From: Adineta steineri
Lineage: Eukaryota; Rotifera; Eurotatoria; Adinetida; Adinetidae
Direction of reading: 5' to 3'
NCBI GenBank assembly: GCA_905250115.1
Contig: CAJNOI010000088.1
Span: 298,398-362,397, forward strand
Length of the DNA stretch: 64,000 bases
Within the stretch, counting starts at the first letter, position 1; each line of letters starts with the position of its first letter. The position numbers were made by a program, and so were the translations under genes. Shown piece after piece: positions 60,258 to 64,000 of the stretch. The notes under the pieces were generated by a model that saw only the letters and a list, made by a program, of their open reading frames with translations, did not search any database and was not told the origin of the DNA.

Positions 60258-61994
60258 ATGTCATCTCGATCATTAGATTCATGTTTAGTATGTGATGCAA
60301 AAGCTGTTGGAATTAATTTTGCTGTTCCAACATGTGCACCATGTAAAGCATTTTTTCGTCGAAATGCTGTTAAACTTGGCGTAAGTGTATTGTTGAAAAA
60401 AAGAAATTCTAGATTAATTTTTATTTTTTATTTTAGAGCCGTGATTATGTTTGTCAACAAGATGGTGATTGTCTGATAACATATAAATCTCGTCGTTTAT
60501 GTAATTGTTGTCGGCTAGCAAAATGTTTTCGTGTTGGTATGCAAAAATCATTAATTCGATCAGAAGCTGAACGTGAAGCTAGGAAACAACTTGTTGAACA
60601 AAATCGAAAAAAACGTGTTCAACCTCCTCCTCGTGTGAAAACGTTAGAGCTGGTACGTTAAAAAGATTATTTATATAACAAATCCTTTTAAAAATATACT
60701 CATTTCTTATGTCATCTTGTATATAGGAAGGATTTGTAATAGGTGTCATATTCATAGATATAAATGAAATCTAAATAAACTTTTTATCATGTAAAAATCA
60801 GACACTCTTTTAATCATAATTAAATTAACTTGTCGAATAAATATTTTTAAGAATAGAAGAAGGATAGTATTTGACGTACCGTATATAAAGAAGAGGATTG
60901 GTCTTCGATTTAGTTGTAAATGGTCAGATCGGAACATTATCTTTAGATGTTTTTCTCTCAAATGAATACCACTACGACCGTTCTTCTTATGCTTTGTGCG
61001 GAATCATTGTTTCCCGTATTCTTGAACCTTTTCGATCATGTTGCTAATGAATGAGTTATGAGGATCATTTGTTTAGATTTTATGTAGTAATTAAGATTTC
61101 TTATTCATCATAAAACTTCTAGCCAGTATATATCTAAGTTTCATTTGTTAAAACAAAAAATTGAATATTATATTTTTGATTATTTTATAGATTCGACCAT
61201 CAAACTTATTGCTTTTAACACATAGTCAATCAAAATCTTTATCTTTATCTGATCAAACTCTTCTTACAAATATTTCTGGAGCATATGAACGAACATGTAT
61301 AGCAGCAACAAAAGTTACTTCTCCAGCGTTTCCTACTTCAAAACATGCACGTTTACACACATTTCTCAATGAATATACTGAACGTCAAAAGGCATTAGTT
61401 AGATATTTTAAACTTATACCAGAATTTGACAGAGTATCTATAAATGATAAAATACGTTTAATTAGAAATCATTTTTGTGTAACACTTACTATTAATGAAG
61501 CAACACTTTCTTCAAGTATATCACAACAATTAATCGATTCCGTGTCATTTTTATTCGATGCTAATATATCTGCTCATCTTGTTAAATGTATTACATTGAT
61601 TCATTCTTATACATCTGATCGTACGTTACTTAAACTTCTTCTTATTGTTAAAAGTTTATCAAGTGGTATAAATAGATATCGGAATGATACAGATATGGAT
61701 CGAATTTATGATAATACTTTAGAAATTTTTGCTGCACAAAATATTTATGTCGAATTATTATGGAAATATCTTTTATCACGTTTTCCATCGGAACTTCATG
61801 TTGTTAAGTTTTATAACAAACTCATTCAAGATTTAATGTTTACACAACGTGTTTGCTTCATGACTGAATCACATATAAATAATCGACCAAATGAAATACA
61901 ACGAATGGAACCATTAATACAAAGTATGTGGCCAACATCAATCGGATTGAACAATTCAGATGATACAGATATTCACATAAAAAAAATTTCATAA
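60258..61994 (+). CDS. Divergent nuclear hormone receptor
   Basis: Exons 60258-60380, 60437-60652 and 61191-61994 give 380 aa. The DNA-binding domain starts almost at the N-terminus: first finger C9, C12, C26, C29 and second finger C47, C53, C63, C66. The recognition helix is CAPCKAFFRRNA, where most receptors of this branch have CESCKAFFRR, so DNA-site choice may differ. RLAKCFRVGM (67-76) completes the domain, and a basic hinge follows. The ligand-binding half (from about 115) is highly divergent but helical, with FKLIPEFDRVSINDKIRLI at the usual helix 3-5 position. The short, finger-first architecture suggests a member of a lineage-expanded receptor set. A 14-codon upstream frame (60254-60295) overlaps the start and could dampen translation. 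Confidence 0.92.
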
Positions 61995-62276
61995 ATGTAA
62001 ACAAACGCAATCTTGTACACCAGTATTTTTTAGAACACTTTTTAGTCATTATGATAAAAGACGAAGTGAATGAATATATTGTCCATTAATATACAGGACA
62101 ATAGAAATCAAAATTTTCATTTATATATATTTCTATTGGAAATAAAATACGCATTCATTTAATGTAATTCATAGTAAATCAATATAGTATTGATGTCTAT
62201 ATTTTTTGGGTTCATGAAAATCTAAACCAACTTTTATTATACTTATATTTTATGCAGAAAACATTTTTTGTTTTAT

Positions 62277-62333
62277 GAGGGTGTGGATTTAGATGTCAAT
62301 AGAATCAGTAATCGGACTCATATCCACACCCTC
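62277..62333. repeat. Telomere-like G-rich hairpin element (d)
   Basis: Perfect 12-bp inverted ends, GAGGGTGTGGAT at 62277-62288 and ATCCACACCCTC at 62322-62333, enclose 33 bp. It lies just downstream of the nuclear receptor gene. Confidence 0.7.
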
Positions 62334-62651
62334 AAGATGATTGAGACATAATAATGAACTCTAGATTCTTATTATAATTCAAAATAAATATTTTACATTG
62401 ATTTGTTTGTTTATAATTTAAATCTGTAACAAGCTGCGTATCTTTCTCTGATGCTTGAGTAAAAAGAGTAATTTGGCATAATGTGTTATACCAAGATAAC
62501 AAATGAAGACGAACTCATAAAACTAAGACTATTGGATAAAAGAAGAGGTTCATATATGAAGACTAAATCTATTAGTAGAAGTAATAAATATCTGTGATAG
62601 TACTGGTTTTACTCAAGTTAATCCTATTGTGAAAGAAATACCAAAAAGAGT

Positions 62652-62699
62652 GAGTAGGTGTGAACATAAAGTGGATAAGATACCCACACATCCACTTCC
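62652..62699. repeat. Telomere-like G-rich hairpin element (e)
   Basis: GAGTAGGTGTGAAC at left opposes ACCCACACATCCACTTCC at right. It lies 318 bp from element (d), and the pairing is less perfect. Confidence 0.4.
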
Positions 62700-64000
62700 T
62701 TAAAAAAGATGAATCACTTGTTTAACATGATCTTTATTGCAAATTGTTCACAAATAACATGGCAAGTTTTCATCTCATTTGAATGCATTTGCATCCTTAT
62801 TATGCAATGTAAAATCAGCTGATATAACCATTATACTCGGCTGTTAATCATTATCTATCTCATTTATATATGCATGCATTGTCGATGTGAATAATGCAAA
62901 TAAGCTAAGTGTTACTACATCACTGGTACTTATTTCATTAAGTTCGGGACATATGTATAATATTCTGCTAACGGTAAAAAAGAGGAAGGTTAGGGTAAGA
63001 TTTCCGTTGCCGCATATATTACTACTCACATGTTCTATTAGTGATGTAATATAAACTCTTACCACTTATTTGAGACTTTTAATCAAAAATTTATGATAAA
63101 ATATTCTAGTTTTGAACAAATACTTGCGTTCCTTCGTTTTAGAGAAATAGAATCACTGTTAACACTAGAGAGTGTTAGTCTTAAGTTGGATTGTAACAAT
63201 GATCCTTCCGTTTTCATCGCTTATTTTTCATATTTACATTCTTTATTACAAAGTAAAATAAAAATAACATAAGGATCTCTTATTTTTAAATGACAGTATT
63301 GGACATTGACAGCAAGAAGATTATAGTTTGGATTCCTATTACAGCTTATATATAATAAACGGTCTCGTAATGGTCGCATGCACCTTTTCCATCTTGACGT
63401 TCTCGAAGGGCGATTACCTAGTTGTGTAAGTCTTTTATATAAGCAATTTTCTCTGAAGCGTACAGTTGTAGAGCCACAATTGATAACAACATGCATTATC
63501 TGATCTTATGTAAGCTTCACAATGATCTCTTTAATATTTACGCTTCAGCTTGGTATTTATAAAGCACCGTTTCACTATCGCTATAACAGTGGTAACACTA
63601 CGATAATTGAATATTAGTCTTGTATCAGAAATATCAATAATGTCTCATAAAAGTTTAGTCCATATTCGTTCGTGTGAGTAGTTTGGAGAACGCGTTGAAA
63701 GATGAAAGCTTATTCAAAATAACCTGAAATCGATAAATAAAAAAATAGATTAGTTATTTAGATATATTCATACCTAAACTTAAAATGGCAAGTCATAAAA
63801 GATAAAATAATTTGTATATACTGTTATTTGTGATGGTACCCTATTTTTCAGAAAATTCAATTTTAAATAAGTCGGGATTCGCATTACAAGTAAGTTGAAG
63901 TAATTCACGATACATTTATTCCACGTTAAATTTTTCTTTCCAAAATGTATTTAAAATAGCCATATAAGGGCTTATTTGGATTGAAGATGAATTGATTACA

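Larger units (their letters stand above)
61995..64000. other. Gene-free right end of the window
   Basis: It includes the receptor 3' UTR and two telomere-like hairpins (62277-62333 and 62652-62699). A 91-codon minus-strand frame at 63221-63496 has no recognisable domain and is not called. Confidence 0.45.

Noticed and set aside
63221..63496. 91-codon minus-strand frame near the right edge
   Set aside because: Mixed composition with no domain, signal peptide or splice partner; not enough to call a gene.

Overview
The window is AT-rich nuclear DNA from a small invertebrate animal. Every gene is eukaryotic, with many short GT-AG introns (mostly about 45-100 bp), A/T-ending codons and metazoan protein families. 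A rotifer, quite possibly a bdelloid, fits best: the gene structure is compact, the DNA is AT-rich, and short G-rich blocks resemble the TGTGGG telomere unit I recall for bdelloids. The organism is an inference; the gene models are read directly from the sequence. For each main gene I joined the exons by hand, and the reading frame closes exactly (total length divisible by 3).

Layout from left to right. Two large minus-strand signalling/ubiquitin genes come first: a TAO-type Ste20 kinase (685-7335, 15 exons, 1015 aa) and a USP32-type deubiquitinase (8937-15406, 21 exons, 1454 aa) with EF hands and a C-terminal CaaX box. Next are two plus-strand lipid-handling genes: an ORP1/ORP2-type oxysterol-binding protein (17995-21288, 479 aa) and an ABCG half-transporter (23400-25556, 681 aa). 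A convergent minus-strand gene for an unrecognised single-pass, Cys-rich membrane protein follows (25953-27277). After a 4.1 kb gene-free stretch comes a 20-exon TRPC-type cation channel (31395-38704) with a candidate alternative last exon at 39220-39326. Two small minus-strand genes with signal peptides and the same three-exon design (40592-41007 and 42857-43239) look like secreted peptide precursors. The right third holds a two-finger GATA factor (47505-49050), a MEIOC-like protein (52411-58583) and a divergent nuclear receptor (60258-61994), all on the plus strand.

Introns and intergenic DNA carry several short non-autonomous DNA transposons whose ends can be read directly: a long-armed foldback with TAA flanks, a mariner-like element with TA flanks, a piggyBac-like element with TTAA flanks, and two related hAT-like copies, one with a perfect 8-bp target duplication. 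No rRNA, confident tRNA, CRISPR array or prokaryotic operon was seen. The genes do not form a single pathway; this is an ordinary mixed animal locus. The most novel items are the paired secreted-peptide genes, the MEIOC-like gene (notable if the animal is a bdelloid), the alternative TRPC tail and the telomere-like hairpins.
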